Assembly (NCBI RefSeq): GCF_902859945.1 | Contig: NZ_CADIKL010000014.1 | Location: 105,614-169,613 of the forward strand | Direction: 5' to 3' | Origin: Paraburkholderia caffeinitolerans | GTDB lineage: Bacteria > Pseudomonadota > Gammaproteobacteria > Burkholderiales > Burkholderiaceae | DNA length: 64,000 nucleotides | Translations under genes and position numbers: made by a program | The notes under the pieces: generated by a model | Told to the model about the DNA's origin: nothing | What the model saw: only the letters and a program-made list of their open reading frames with translations | Database searches by the model: none | Part shown: positions 31,466 through 41,083 of the stretch, piece by piece | How the letters are laid out: each line of letters opens with the position of its first letter | Position numbering within the stretch: position 1 is the stretch's first letter

Positions 31466-32743
31466 ATGGCCGACCTCCGCTGCACGATTGCCGGTATTCA
31501 ATCGCCCAACCCGTTCTGGCTCGCCTCCGCGCCGCCCACCGACAAGGCCTATAACGTCAACCGTGCCTTCGAGGCCGGCTGGGGCGGCGTGGTCTGGAAG
31601 ACGCTCGGGCTCGATCCGCACGTGGTGAACGTGAGCTCGCGCTACGGCGCCACCACCTGGCGCGGCCAGCGCATCGCGGGCCTGAACAACATCGAACTCA
31701 TCACCGACCGCCCGCTCGACGTGAACCTCAAGGAAATCGTGCAGGTCAAGCGCGACTGGCCCGACCGCGCGCTGATCGTCTCGCTGATGGTGCCGTGCAC
31801 CGAGCAGGACTGGAAATGGATCCTGCCGCTGGTGGAAGACACCGGCGCCGACGCCGTCGAGCTCAACTTCGGCTGCCCGCACGGCATGAGCGAGCGCGGC
31901 ATGGGCGCGGCGGTGGGCCAGGTGCCCGAATACATCGAAATGGTCACGCGCTGGGTGAAGGAAGGCACGCGCCTGCCCTGCCTCGTGAAGCTCACGCCCA
32001 ACGTGACCGACATTCGCCACGGCGCGCGCGCCGCGTTCAAGGGCGGCGCGGACGGCGTCTCGCTCATCAACACCATCAATTCGATCGTGGGCGTGGACCT
32101 CGACGCCATGGCGCCGCTGCCCACCGTGGACGGCAAGGGCACGCACGGCGGCTACTGCGGCCCCGCCGCCAAGCCGATCGCGCTGCATATGGTGGCCGAA
32201 ATCGCGCGCGACCCGCAAACCCAGGGCCTGCCGATCTCAGGCATCGGCGGCATTTCCGACTGGCGCGACGCCGCCGAATTCATGGTGCTGGGCGCCGGAA
32301 GCGTGCAAGTGTGCACCGCCGCGATGCATTACGGATTCCGAATCGTCCAGGACATGATCGACGGGCTCTCCAACTGGATGGACGACAAGGGCTACGCGAA
32401 CCTCGATGCGATTCGCGGCCGCGCGGTGCAGAACGTCACCGACTGGCAATACCTGAACCTGAACTACGACATCAAGGCCCGCATCGACCAGGACCGCTGC
32501 ATCCAGTGCGGCCTGTGCCATATCGCCTGCGAGGACACCTCGCACCAGGCCATCACCGCGACGAAGGACGGCAAGCGCCACTTCGAAGTGGTCGATGCGA
32601 ACTGCGTCGGGTGCAATTTATGCATGCATGTCTGCCCGGTCGACCAATGCATCACGATGGAGCGCGTCGACACGGCACGTTACGCGAACTGGACCACGCA
32701 TCCGAACAATCCGGCCCGCGCGGCCGATCCGAAGGCGGCCTGA
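31466..32743 (+). CDS. preA: NAD-dependent dihydropyrimidine dehydrogenase subunit PreA
   Basis: The ATG at 31466 gives 425 residues. The N-terminal part is a dihydroorotate dehydrogenase-type TIM barrel with FMN (SPNPFWLASAPPTDKAYNVNRAFEAGWGGVVWKT, VELNFGCPHGMSERGMGAAVGQ). The C-terminal part is a two-cluster ferredoxin: CIQCGLCHIACEDTSHQAI and CVGCNLCMHVCPVDQCI. It is the catalytic half of the two-subunit enzyme that begins reductive pyrimidine degradation. The order preT-preA matches E. coli. Confidence 0.96.
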   Translation: MADLRCTIAGIQSPNPFWLASAPPTDKAYNVNRAFEAGWGGVVWKTLGLDPHVVNVSSRYGATTWRGQRIAGLNNIELITDRPLDVNLKEIVQVKRDWPDRALIVSLMVPCTEQDWKWILPLVEDTGADAVELNFGCPHGMSERGMGAAVGQVPEYIEMVTRWVKEGTRLPCLVKLTPNVTDIRHGARAAFKGGADGVSLINTINSIVGVDLDAMAPLPTVDGKGTHGGYCGPAAKPIALHMVAEIARDPQTQGLPISGIGGISDWRDAAEFMVLGAGSVQVCTAAMHYGFRIVQDMIDGLSNWMDDKGYANLDAIRGRAVQNVTDWQYLNLNYDIKARIDQDRCIQCGLCHIACEDTSHQAITATKDGKRHFEVVDANCVGCNLCMHVCPVDQCITMERVDTARYANWTTHPNNPARAADPKAA

Positions 32744-32793
32744 TCCACACTCTCCCCCAACCTGAGCAACGAGACGCCAGGAGAACCCGCACC

Positions 32794-34311
32794 ATGAGCC
32801 AGCCAGCAGCCAGCGGTGATATGGAAGGCGACGCGCACGCGCGCCGCAGCGCCAGCGAGCTATACAACGACGACCTCGCGCCCACGCGCGCCTTCCAGCG
32901 CACGTGGCGCTGGTATCACTTCGCCGCGCTGTGGGTGGGCATGGTGATGAACATCGCCTCGTACATGCTCGCGGCGGGGCTCACCGAACAGGGCATGTCG
33001 CCGTGGCAGGCCGTGATCACGGTGCTGCTCGGCAATGTGATCGTGCTCGTGCCCATGCTGCTGATCGGCCACGCGGGCGCGAAATATGGCATTCCCTACG
33101 CGGTGCTGGTGCGCTCATCGTTCGGCACCCAGGGCGCGAAGCTGCCCGCCATGCTGCGCGCCATCGTGGCGTGCGGCTGGTACGGCATTCAGTCGTGGCT
33201 CGGCGGCAGCGCGATCTACACGCTCGCCAACATCCTCACGCACAATGCACTGGTCGGCGACGCGCTGCCGTTTCTCGGCATTTCGATCGCCCAGGGCGCG
33301 TGCTTCCTGATCTTCTGGGCGCTGCAACTCTACTTCATCGTGCACGGCACCGACTCGATCCGCTGGCTCGAAAGCTGGTCGGCGCCCATCAAGGTCGTGA
33401 TGTGCGTGGCGCTGGTCTGGTGGGCCTGCTCGAAGGCGGGCGGCGTGGGCTCGATGCTCTCGCAGCCCTCGCAGTTCGCGCCCGGCGGCAAGAAGGCCGG
33501 GCTCTTCTGGGCCACCTTCTGGCCGGGCCTCACGGCGATGGTGGGCTTCTGGGCCACGCTCGCGCTCAACATCCCCGACTTCACGCGCTTCGCGAAAACG
33601 CAGAAGGATCAGCTCGTGGGCCAGGCGCTGGGCCTGCCGATCCCGATGGCGCTGCTCTCGGTGGTCTCGGTCGTAGTTACCTCGGCCACCGTGGTGATCT
33701 ACGGCAAGGCGATCTGGGACCCCATCGACGTCACGAGCCGCATGGAAGGCATCGGCGTGGGCATCGCGCTCGTGATCCTCACGCTCGACACCATGTGCTG
33801 CAATCTCGCGGCGAATCTGGTCGGTCCTGCTTATGATTTTTCGAGCCTCTGGCCCAAGGGCATCTCGTACAAGGCGGGCGGCCTGATCACGGCGACCATC
33901 GCCATCGTGATGATGCCGTGGAAGATTCTGGCCACCACGGAGGGTTATATCTTCACGTGGCTGGTGGGCTATTCGGCGCTGCTCGGGCCGGTGGCGGGCA
34001 TTCTCATGGTCGACTACTTCCTGATTCGCGGCACGCGCCTGAACACCGACCAGCTCTTCGAGGAAAACGGAGAATATGCCTACACGAACGGCTGGAACAT
34101 CGCCGCCGTGATCGCGCTCGTGGCGGGCGTGTTGCCGAATCTGCCGGGCTTCTTGAACGTGGCGTTTCCGAATGCGTTTCCCTCGGTGCCCGATGCGTTC
34201 AAGAACCTCTATACCTATGCGTGGTTCGTGGGACTCGCCATCGCAGCCGTCGTCTACGGCGTGCTGATGAAGCTCGGTAAGAGCCGCAGCCCGCGTATTG
34301 CGAACGCATAA
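32794..34311 (+). CDS. NCS1-family nucleobase:cation symporter
   Basis: From the ATG at 32794 (after CAGGAGAACCCGC) the protein has 505 residues and about 12 helices. NCS1 features are NDDLAPTRAFQRTWRWYHFAALWVGMV at the N-terminus, GIPYAVLVRSSFGTQGAKLPAMLRAIVACGWYGIQSWLGG and NIPDFTRFAKTQKDQ. Members import uracil, thymine, hydantoins, allantoin or purines with Na+ or H+. In this operon it most likely brings in the pyrimidine substrate. The stop precedes the hydA start by 31 bp, so they are cotranscribed. Confidence 0.92.
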   Translation: MSQPAASGDMEGDAHARRSASELYNDDLAPTRAFQRTWRWYHFAALWVGMVMNIASYMLAAGLTEQGMSPWQAVITVLLGNVIVLVPMLLIGHAGAKYGIPYAVLVRSSFGTQGAKLPAMLRAIVACGWYGIQSWLGGSAIYTLANILTHNALVGDALPFLGISIAQGACFLIFWALQLYFIVHGTDSIRWLESWSAPIKVVMCVALVWWACSKAGGVGSMLSQPSQFAPGGKKAGLFWATFWPGLTAMVGFWATLALNIPDFTRFAKTQKDQLVGQALGLPIPMALLSVVSVVVTSATVVIYGKAIWDPIDVTSRMEGIGVGIALVILTLDTMCCNLAANLVGPAYDFSSLWPKGISYKAGGLITATIAIVMMPWKILATTEGYIFTWLVGYSALLGPVAGILMVDYFLIRGTRLNTDQLFEENGEYAYTNGWNIAAVIALVAGVLPNLPGFLNVAFPNAFPSVPDAFKNLYTYAWFVGLAIAAVVYGVLMKLGKSRSPRIANA

Positions 34312-34342
34312 CCGATCACGTAACCGAAGGAGACATTGCATC

Positions 34343-35800
34343 ATGGCGATCCTGATTCGAGGCGGCACCGTCGTCGACGCGGACAAGAGCTATCGCGCGG
34401 ACGTGCTCTGTGATAACGGCATCATTCAGGCGATCGGCGAGAACCTCGACGCGCCTGCGGGCGCCACCGTGGTGGACGCGGGCGGGCAATACGTGATGCC
34501 AGGCGGCATCGACCCGCACACGCACATGGAGCTGCCGTTCATGGGCACCACCGCGAGCGACGACTTCTTCAGCGGCACGGCGGCGGGGCTCGCGGGCGGC
34601 ACCACGTCGATCATCGACTTCGTGATTCCGAACCCGAAGCAGCCGCTCATGGACGCGTTCCGCGAATGGCGCGGCTGGGCCGGGAAGGCCGCCGCCGACT
34701 ACGGCTTTCACGTGGCGGTGACGTGGTGGGACGAGAGCGTGCATCGCGACATGGGGCTGCTCGTGCAGGACCACGGCGTATCGAGCTTCAAGCACTTCAT
34801 GGCGTACAAGAACGCCATCATGGCCGACGACGAGATCCTCGTGAACAGCTTCGCGCGCGCACTGGAACTGGGCGCGCTGCCCACCGTGCACGCGGAAAAC
34901 GGCGAGCTCGTGTTCCAGCTTCAGCGGCAGTTGCTCGCGCGCGGCTTCACCGGGCCGGAGGCGCATCCGCTCTCGCGGCCGCCCGAGGTGGAAGGCGAAG
35001 CCGCGAACCGCGCGATGCGCATTGCGCAGGTGTTGGGCGTGCCCGTGTATATCGTGCACGTCTCCGCGAAAGAGGCGCTCGAAGCCATCACGCGCGCGCG
35101 CGCCGAAGGCCAGCGCGTCTTCGGCGAAGTGCTCGCGGGCCATCTGGTGATCGACGAGTCGGTGTATCGCGACCCCGACTGGACGCGCGCGGCCGCGCAC
35201 GTGATGAGCCCGCCGTTCCGCACGAAGGAGCATCGCGACGCGCTCTGGCGCGGGCTGCAAGGCGGCCTGCTGCACACCACGGCCACCGATCACTGCGTGT
35301 TCTGCGCCTCGCAGAAGGCCATGGGGCGCAATGATTTCACACGGATTCCTAATGGTTGTGGCGGCGTGGAAGACCGCATGGCCGTGCTATGGGATCAGGG
35401 CGTGAACACCGGGCGTCTCACGCCGAACGAGTTCGTGCGCGTGACCTCCACGAACGCCGCGCAGATCTTCAATCTCTACCCGCGCAAGGGCGCGGTGGCC
35501 GTGGGTTCGGATGCCGATCTGGTGGTCTGGGACCCGCAGGGCACACGCACGATCTCGGTGAAGACGCATCATCAGAACGTGGACTTCAACGTGTTCGAAG
35601 GCATGACGGTGCGCGGCGTGCCCACACATACGGTTTCGCAGGGGGAACTCGTGTGGGCCGATGGCGACTTGCGCGCGCGGCGCGGCGCGGGGCGCTATCT
35701 GAAGCGGCCCGCGAATCCGGGCTATTTGCAGGCATCGCGGCTCGCGAAGCAGTTGAAGGAGACGGAGCCGGTGCATCGCGAGGGCGATGCGGTGAAGTGA
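34343..35800 (+). CDS. hydA: Dihydropyrimidinase
   Basis: Start at 34343 after AAGGAGACATTG; 485 residues. The metal-dependent amidohydrolase barrel has GGIDPHTHMELPFMGT (metal ligands), a carbamylatable lysine in SSFKHFMAYKNAIMADDE, PTVHAENGE and VYIVHVSAKEALEAI, and a C-terminal ATDHCVFCASQK aspartate. It hydrolyses 5,6-dihydrouracil to N-carbamoyl-beta-alanine, the middle step of the pathway; hydantoinase activity is common in the family. It is the last gene of the operon and is followed by a terminator. Confidence 0.95.
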   Translation: MAILIRGGTVVDADKSYRADVLCDNGIIQAIGENLDAPAGATVVDAGGQYVMPGGIDPHTHMELPFMGTTASDDFFSGTAAGLAGGTTSIIDFVIPNPKQPLMDAFREWRGWAGKAAADYGFHVAVTWWDESVHRDMGLLVQDHGVSSFKHFMAYKNAIMADDEILVNSFARALELGALPTVHAENGELVFQLQRQLLARGFTGPEAHPLSRPPEVEGEAANRAMRIAQVLGVPVYIVHVSAKEALEAITRARAEGQRVFGEVLAGHLVIDESVYRDPDWTRAAAHVMSPPFRTKEHRDALWRGLQGGLLHTTATDHCVFCASQKAMGRNDFTRIPNGCGGVEDRMAVLWDQGVNTGRLTPNEFVRVTSTNAAQIFNLYPRKGAVAVGSDADLVVWDPQGTRTISVKTHHQNVDFNVFEGMTVRGVPTHTVSQGELVWADGDLRARRGAGRYLKRPANPGYLQASRLAKQLKETEPVHREGDAVK

Positions 35801-35818
35801 TCGGTTAAACGGTCCCTG

Positions 35819-35848
35819 AAGCGCGCGGAGCCAGAACCCCGCGCGCTT
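35819..35848. terminator. Terminator between the pyrimidine operon and the DUF2783 gene
   Basis: AAGCGCGCGG and CCGCGCGCTT form a perfect 10-bp stem followed by a short T run; it can serve both convergent transcripts. Confidence 0.7.
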
Positions 35849-35856
35849 TCACACCA

Positions 35857-36099
35857 TCAAGCCGCCAACTGGCCGTGACCGCCTGCAACGCCATTGCCTT
35901 CGGGCGCGCACGCCACGCCCGCTCGTGCAAAACGGATCGCCTCCATCAACGCCTCGTGCTCGCCCACGTGATTCGCGAGCAGCAAAATCAATTGCGCATT
36001 GACTGACTGACTCTGTGCCTCGTCGAGATCGCGATGCATGTCGATGAGCGCCTCGTAGAAGTCGTCGGGGCGTGCGAGGTTGGGTTGGGTGTTGAGCAT
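35857..36099 (-). CDS. DUF2783 domain-containing protein
   Basis: It is an 80-residue protein preceded by AAAGGAGACAACG. Family features: DDFYEALIDMHRDLDEAQSQSVNAQLILLLANHVGEHEALMEAIRFAR, a helical hairpin with conserved acidic and His residues. DUF2783 proteins are usually encoded beside FAD-dependent aromatic monooxygenases, as here, and their function is unknown. The gene is the last of a three-gene minus-strand unit with the monooxygenase and MBL-fold genes. Confidence 0.88.
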   Translation of the reverse strand: MLNTQPNLARPDDFYEALIDMHRDLDEAQSQSVNAQLILLLANHVGEHEALMEAIRFARAGVACAPEGNGVAGGHGQLAA

Positions 36100-36129
36100 C
36101 GTTGTCTCCTTTATTGGCGGTCCGGCGCG

Positions 36130-37842
36130 TCAAGCCGTGCCGGCCACGCACAACGCCCGCTTGAGCGCATGCTCGACGCGCGATGCGTCGGCGCGACGCC
36201 AGCGCGCGCATACATGCTGATCGGGCCGGATCAGATAGAACGCGCCGTCTTGCGCGCCGTAGCGTTGCGCGGCCAGGCCTTCGGCGTCGCGCAGCACCGT
36301 CGCATTCGAAGGCAGGCCCTCGGGCACGGCGCCCTCGCCATCGAGCACCACCACGAAATGCATCGGCACCGGGCCACGCGCCAGCGCATCGAGCGCCGCA
36401 CGCGTGCCACCGTCTAGCGCCGATCCCGCGCGGCAGAACAGCAGCCCCGCGAAGCGCCCGCCGAGTTGCGCGAGCAACCATTGCGGCGCGCCTTGCGCGT
36501 CGGCCACCGGAGCATCGGCGCACGACGCGCCCGGCACCATCTGGCCAGCGAAGGTCTCTTCATCGGCCGTATTGAGCGTCGATTCGTGCAGCACCGCAGG
36601 CACCGAAAGCCGCCCGCTGTTCACCAGTTGCCGCGCGAAGGCGTGCTCACGCGCGAGCGTCAGCACGGCGTCGCGGAACACGCGGCTCACCGCGCTCTTC
36701 GGCGTGATGAAGTCGGTCGAGCGCGTGGAGTTGCGGATGTTTTCGTCAGCGGCGTATTCGCGTTCGCTCGCATAGGTGTCGAGCAGCGCATCGGGCGCGC
36801 GCTGCTCCAGCACCATCGCGAGCTTCCATGCGAGGTTCTCGCCGTCCTGGAAGCCGCTATTCGCGCCGCGCGCGCCGAACGGCGAAACAAGGTGCGCCGA
36901 GTCGCCCGCGAACAGCACGTTGCCGTGGCGGAAGCTGTCCATGCGCAAGCACGAAAACGTGTAGATGCTCACCCACTCCAGCTCGAACTTCACGTCGGGG
37001 CCGAGCAGCGCGCGCACGCGCGGAATTACACGCTCGGGCGTCTTTTCGAGGACCGGGTCGGCATCCCAGCCCAACTGGAAGTCGATGCGCCAGACGTTGT
37101 CGGGCTGGCGATGCAGCAGCACCGACTGGTTCGGGTGAAACGGCGGATCGAACCAGAACCAGCGCTCGGTGGGAAACTCGGCTTCCATCTTCACGTCGGC
37201 GATCAGGAAGCGGTCCTTGAAGGTGCGGCCGTGGCTGTCGAGGCCCATGAGCTTGCGCACCGGGCTGCGCGAACCGTCGGCGGCCACCACGTAACGCGCG
37301 AGCAGTGCGTAAGGGCCGTCCGGCGTTTCGACTTCGAGCGTCACGCGTGCGTCTTCGGCGCCCGGCGTGCCGTGCTGCGCGAGGCCCGTCACCTTGCTCT
37401 TCCAGCGGATCTCGAGGTTGGGCAGTTCCTGCGCGCGTTCGAGCAGGAAGCCTTCCACGTAGTACTGCTGAAGATTGACGAACGCAGGCCGGTGATGCCC
37501 GCTTTCCGGCAGCAAGTTGAAGCTGTACACCAGCTCGTCCTTGCGGAACACCTTGCCCACGTTCCAGCTCACGCCTTTCTCGACCATGCGCTCGCCGCAG
37601 CCGAGCCGGTCGAAGATATCGAGCGAGCGCTTCGAAAAGCAGATCGCGCGCGAGCCTGTGGAGAGCGTGCAGTCGTCGTCCACGAGCACCACGGGCAAGC
37701 CGTGCTGCGCAAGATCGATTGCCGTAGCGAGACCCACCGGCCCCGCGCCCACCACCACGACCGGATGCACGCTCGCGGCGGCATCCGGGCTTTGCTCGCT
37801 ACAGCGCGTGTATTCGAAGGTCAGCGTCTGATAGTCGATCAT
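36130..37842 (-). CDS. FAD-dependent aromatic monooxygenase (MhpA-like)
   Basis: The ATG at 37842 has GGAG seven bases upstream (a GTG at 37854 in the same frame is less likely) and yields 570 residues. The FAD/NAD(P)H fold shows VVVVGAGPVGLATAIDLAQHGLPVVLVD, VVAADGSRSPVRKLMGL and NVLFAGDSAHLVSPFGARGANSGFQDGENLAWKLA. A thioredoxin-like C-terminal domain of about 150 residues follows, as in MhpA-type hydroxylases. Such enzymes hydroxylate phenolic acids. No ring-cleavage dioxygenase is visible in the window, so the substrate is uncertain. It is cotranscribed with DUF2783 and an MBL-fold gene. Confidence 0.9.
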   Translation of the reverse strand: MIDYQTLTFEYTRCSEQSPDAAASVHPVVVVGAGPVGLATAIDLAQHGLPVVLVDDDCTLSTGSRAICFSKRSLDIFDRLGCGERMVEKGVSWNVGKVFRKDELVYSFNLLPESGHHRPAFVNLQQYYVEGFLLERAQELPNLEIRWKSKVTGLAQHGTPGAEDARVTLEVETPDGPYALLARYVVAADGSRSPVRKLMGLDSHGRTFKDRFLIADVKMEAEFPTERWFWFDPPFHPNQSVLLHRQPDNVWRIDFQLGWDADPVLEKTPERVIPRVRALLGPDVKFELEWVSIYTFSCLRMDSFRHGNVLFAGDSAHLVSPFGARGANSGFQDGENLAWKLAMVLEQRAPDALLDTYASEREYAADENIRNSTRSTDFITPKSAVSRVFRDAVLTLAREHAFARQLVNSGRLSVPAVLHESTLNTADEETFAGQMVPGASCADAPVADAQGAPQWLLAQLGGRFAGLLFCRAGSALDGGTRAALDALARGPVPMHFVVVLDGEGAVPEGLPSNATVLRDAEGLAAQRYGAQDGAFYLIRPDQHVCARWRRADASRVEHALKRALCVAGTA

Positions 37843-37878
37843 TGTTGTCTCCACCTAGTTCCTCCTGCACACGCCGTT

Positions 37879-38838
37879 TCAATCCTGCAGCGCGTCCCAC
37901 ATATCCTTGTCGCGCTGCGCGGTCCAGATGCGCGGATGCGCGATGCCGCTCGCCTCGTCATAGGCGCGCGACACGTCGAACGGCAGGCAATGCTCGTAAA
38001 TGAAGACATGGCCGAACTTCGGGTCCATCGCTTCGCGCGTGAGCGCCATGGCGTCCTTGAGGTCGAGCTTTTGCTCGACCGCCTTGCGGCCCTGCGCAAG
38101 CAGCGTGGTGACGAAGTCCTTGGTGTAGTCGAGGCCCTTGTTCACTTCTTCAGGCGTGACGAGCGCGGGGCCGCGGCCCGGCACGAGCTTTTGCGCGCCA
38201 AGCGAGCGCAGCGCTTCGAGCGTGGCGGGCCATTGTTCGAGCTGGGCGTCGCCGCAATAGCAGGCCGCGTCGTATTCCACGAGGTCGCCCGAGAACAGCA
38301 CCTTCTGCTGCGGCAGCCACACCACGGTGTCGCCCTTCGTGTGGCCCGAGCCCAGGTGGGCAATCTTCACTTCGAGCTTGCCGAGGAACAGCGTGATTTC
38401 CTTATCGAACACGAGCGTGGGCCACGTGAGGCCCGGCACGGTTTCGACACCCGCGAACAGACGCGGGAAGCGCTCGATCTCCGACTTCATGTCGGCTTCG
38501 CCGCGCTCGACGATCATTTCGTAGGTGCCGCGGCTCGCGATGATCTGCTGCGCGCCTTCCTTGAAATACGCCGACGCGCCTAGCACGCGCACCGCGTGAT
38601 AGTGCGAGAGCACGACGTATTTGATGGGCTTGTCCGTGACGCTGCGGATCTTCGCGATGAGGTCCTGCGCCATGGCGGGCGTAGCGGTGGTGTCGACGAT
38701 CATCACGCCGTCGTCGCCGATGATGACGCCCGAGTTCGGATCGCCTTCCGTGGTGTACGCGTACGCGTTTTCCGAAAGCTGCGTGAAGGTGACCTGTTTC
38801 TCTTCGAGATCCGCCTGCGATGCGAACGCCTTTGCCAT
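37879..38838 (-). CDS. Metallo-beta-lactamase-fold hydrolase with incomplete second metal site
   Basis: It is a 319-residue MBL-fold protein: GVIIGDDGVMIVDTTATPAMA, LSHYHAVRVLGASAYF, GSGHTKGDTVVWLPQQKVLFSGDLV and LVPGRGPAL. The usual HxHxDH reads HYHAVR (His79, His81, Val83, Arg84), so the Zn2 ligands are missing while His166 and Asp185 remain. It probably binds one metal. It is the first gene of the minus-strand unit with the monooxygenase and DUF2783, so it may act on the hydroxylated product. GGAGACTCAG precedes the ATG. Confidence 0.88.
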   Translation of the reverse strand: MAKAFASQADLEEKQVTFTQLSENAYAYTTEGDPNSGVIIGDDGVMIVDTTATPAMAQDLIAKIRSVTDKPIKYVVLSHYHAVRVLGASAYFKEGAQQIIASRGTYEMIVERGEADMKSEIERFPRLFAGVETVPGLTWPTLVFDKEITLFLGKLEVKIAHLGSGHTKGDTVVWLPQQKVLFSGDLVEYDAACYCGDAQLEQWPATLEALRSLGAQKLVPGRGPALVTPEEVNKGLDYTKDFVTTLLAQGRKAVEQKLDLKDAMALTREAMDPKFGHVFIYEHCLPFDVSRAYDEASGIAHPRIWTAQRDKDMWDALQD

Positions 38839-39109
38839 CTGAGTCTCCGTATCCGTTGGGGGAGCGAACGACAGAGCGAGGCAGGGCGGCCCGCGCGAGC
38901 ACGCGCCGCAATGGCGGGCATGACGCCCGCCCGAATGTCTCGCCCCGCCTGGTTGTGAATGAGCCGCTGTTTTGCCGGGGTGAGGCCATGATCGCCCGCC
39001 CGTTTTTATTTGTCAATGGCGAATACACTAGCCATATGCAAATAACCCGAACGCAAGTGTTTGCGCGCCGTTCGGTTAACATGGACCCTTTTTCAGCCCG
39101 GGACAACGA

Positions 39110-40120
39110 GTGAAGACCCCTCGCAACGCGCGCGCCGCCGCCGCCTCGGCCAAGTCCGCCACGTCCGCTCCGCACGCCACGCCGGATGCGGACGCGGGCG
39201 CGGGCGCGGGCGCGGGCAAGACGCAGCGCGGCATTCAGAGCGTGGAAGTAGCCGCGCGTCTGTTGCGCGTGCTCGCCGACGCCCGCGCGCCGCTCGCGCC
39301 CAGCGATCTCGCGGCGGGCGCCGAAATCGCGTCGAGCCAGGCGCACGCCTATCTGGTAAGCCTCACGCGGCTCGGCCTGATCAAGCGCGACGCGCTGTCC
39401 GGGCGCTACGAGGCGGGGCCGCTCGCACTGCGCCTCGGCCTCCTGCATCTGGCACAGGAACCCGCCTTGCGTGAAGCCGTACCGCGCGCAGCAGCGCTCG
39501 CGCAGGCGCACAACTGCAGCATCGCGCTGTGCATTGCCGGGCCGCAGGGGCCGACCATCGTGCGCTACGAGCACGCAAGCCTGCCGCTGCACGTGAACCT
39601 GCACGTGGGCACGGTGATGTCGCTGCCGGCCACCTCCACGGGCCGCGTGTTCTGCGCGTTCCTCGACGAAGCCGCGCTGCGCGCGATGTGGCGCAACCAG
39701 ACGGCGCAGCCGGTCTGGCACGGCACGACGGCAGACGGCGCGACGTCGACGGCCGCTACGGCGGCGGGGAGCAAAGCCGCGTCGAAGCAAGGCGACGCAT
39801 CGCCGAACCACGATGCCGCCTTCACCGCCACGCTCGACACCATCCGCGCGCGCGGCTTCGAACTCGGCATCGACTCGCCCAGCCCCGGCGTCAGCAGCGC
39901 CTGCGTGCCGGTGCTCGATCCGCAGCATGGATTGCGCCTCACGCTCACGGCCGTGGGCGCCACCGGCGTGCTCGATGTGCGCCCAGCCAGCGCGCTCGTG
40001 AACGCACTGCGCGAGGCCGCGCGCGAGATCGCCGAGGCCGCCTTTCCGGAGGCCGCCTCTGCGGCTGCTTCCGACGCCCCTGGCGCTGTCACCCCCCCTC
40101 CCGCCTCCGCTCCGAACTAA
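39110..40120 (+). CDS. IclR-family transcriptional regulator (first of a tandem pair)
   Basis: The GTG start at 39110 (GGGACAACGA before it) gives 336 residues. The winged helix-turn-helix lies at about 40-100 (GIQSVEVAARLLRVLADARAPLAPSDLAAGAEIASSQAHAYLVSLTRLGLI) and the effector domain extends from about 120 to 310. The N-terminus and C-terminus are Ala-rich and low-complexity, and a variable Ala/Ser linker interrupts the effector domain near 205-230. It is divergent from the MBL-fold/monooxygenase unit, the likely target. The neighbouring IclR gene starts 10 bp after its stop. Confidence 0.9.
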   Translation: MKTPRNARAAAASAKSATSAPHATPDADAGAGAGAGKTQRGIQSVEVAARLLRVLADARAPLAPSDLAAGAEIASSQAHAYLVSLTRLGLIKRDALSGRYEAGPLALRLGLLHLAQEPALREAVPRAAALAQAHNCSIALCIAGPQGPTIVRYEHASLPLHVNLHVGTVMSLPATSTGRVFCAFLDEAALRAMWRNQTAQPVWHGTTADGATSTAATAAGSKAASKQGDASPNHDAAFTATLDTIRARGFELGIDSPSPGVSSACVPVLDPQHGLRLTLTAVGATGVLDVRPASALVNALREAAREIAEAAFPEAASAAASDAPGAVTPPPASAPN

Positions 40121-40130
40121 AGCCGCCACC

Positions 40131-41018
40131 ATGCCCCGAGCCCACACCCCGTCCACTGCCAAGGCCACGGAAGAATCCCGCGCCGAACCCGCGCCGCAGG
40201 CGGAATCCGTCGATAAGCCGCAGCGCGGCATCCAGGCGCTCGACGCCACGGGCGAATTGCTCGCCGCACTCGTGGCGGCCGGCTCGCCGCTCTCGCTGCG
40301 CGACCTCGCGTCAGCGGCCGGCATGCCGAGCGCGAAGGCGTTCCCGCACCTCGTGAGCCTGCTCAAGACCGGCCTGCTCGCACGCGACGCGGCGGGCCGT
40401 TACGAAGCCGGCCCCTTGAGCCTCGAACTGGGCCTGCTGGGACTCGCGCGCCTCTCGCCCGTGCGCGAAGCCGATGCCGAACTGGTCGACCTCGCCGCCA
40501 GCACCGGCATGAGTGTGGCGCTCGCGGTGCCGGGGCCGCTCGGGCCCACGGTCGTGCGCCTCGAAGAATCGCCGCGCCCGCTGCACGTGAGCCTGCGGCC
40601 AGGCACGGTAATGTCGCTCGTGAACACGGCCATCGGCCGCGTGTTCGCGGCCTGGCTCGACGACGACATGCGCGCCGAACTGCTCGTGCAAGACGGCCTG
40701 CGCCTCGCCGGCGCGCCGTCGCCGTCATCGTCGGCGCGCACGCAATCGGCATCACCCGACCCGCGCTACGCCGAACGCCTTGCCGCGATCCGCGCTCAAC
40801 GGCTCGACACCGCACTCGACAATCCGATCCCCGGCATCAGCACCGTGGCCGCGCCCGTGTTCGACCACACCGGCAGCGTGTGCCTCGTGCTCGCGCTGAT
40901 GGGGCCATCGGGCAACTTCGACACGGCCAGCGAAGGCGACAGCGCGCAGCGGCTAAGCGCCTCGGCCGAGCGCCTGTCGCGCCGCTTCGGATATGTGGCT
41001 GGGGCTGCGTCGCTATAA
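40131..41018 (+). CDS. IclR-family transcriptional regulator (second of a tandem pair)
   Basis: It has 295 residues; the helix-turn-helix (about 25-85; GIQALDATGELLAALVAAGSPLSLRDLASAAGMPSAKAFPHLVSLLKTGLL) parallels that of the upstream gene closely, including the flanking DAAGRYEAGPLSLELGLLGLA block. The two are probably ancient duplicates. It is cotranscribed with the first regulator and 65 bp upstream of the P450 gene, so it may control the P450, the divergent monooxygenase unit, or both as a heteromer. Confidence 0.9.
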   Translation: MPRAHTPSTAKATEESRAEPAPQAESVDKPQRGIQALDATGELLAALVAAGSPLSLRDLASAAGMPSAKAFPHLVSLLKTGLLARDAAGRYEAGPLSLELGLLGLARLSPVREADAELVDLAASTGMSVALAVPGPLGPTVVRLEESPRPLHVSLRPGTVMSLVNTAIGRVFAAWLDDDMRAELLVQDGLRLAGAPSPSSSARTQSASPDPRYAERLAAIRAQRLDTALDNPIPGISTVAAPVFDHTGSVCLVLALMGPSGNFDTASEGDSAQRLSASAERLSRRFGYVAGAASL

Positions 41019-41083
41019 TCGGCCCCCAGTCGTTCGCAAGCAGCCACGCAACAGCCACACCAGCCGCCACCAAGGAAGCGCTC

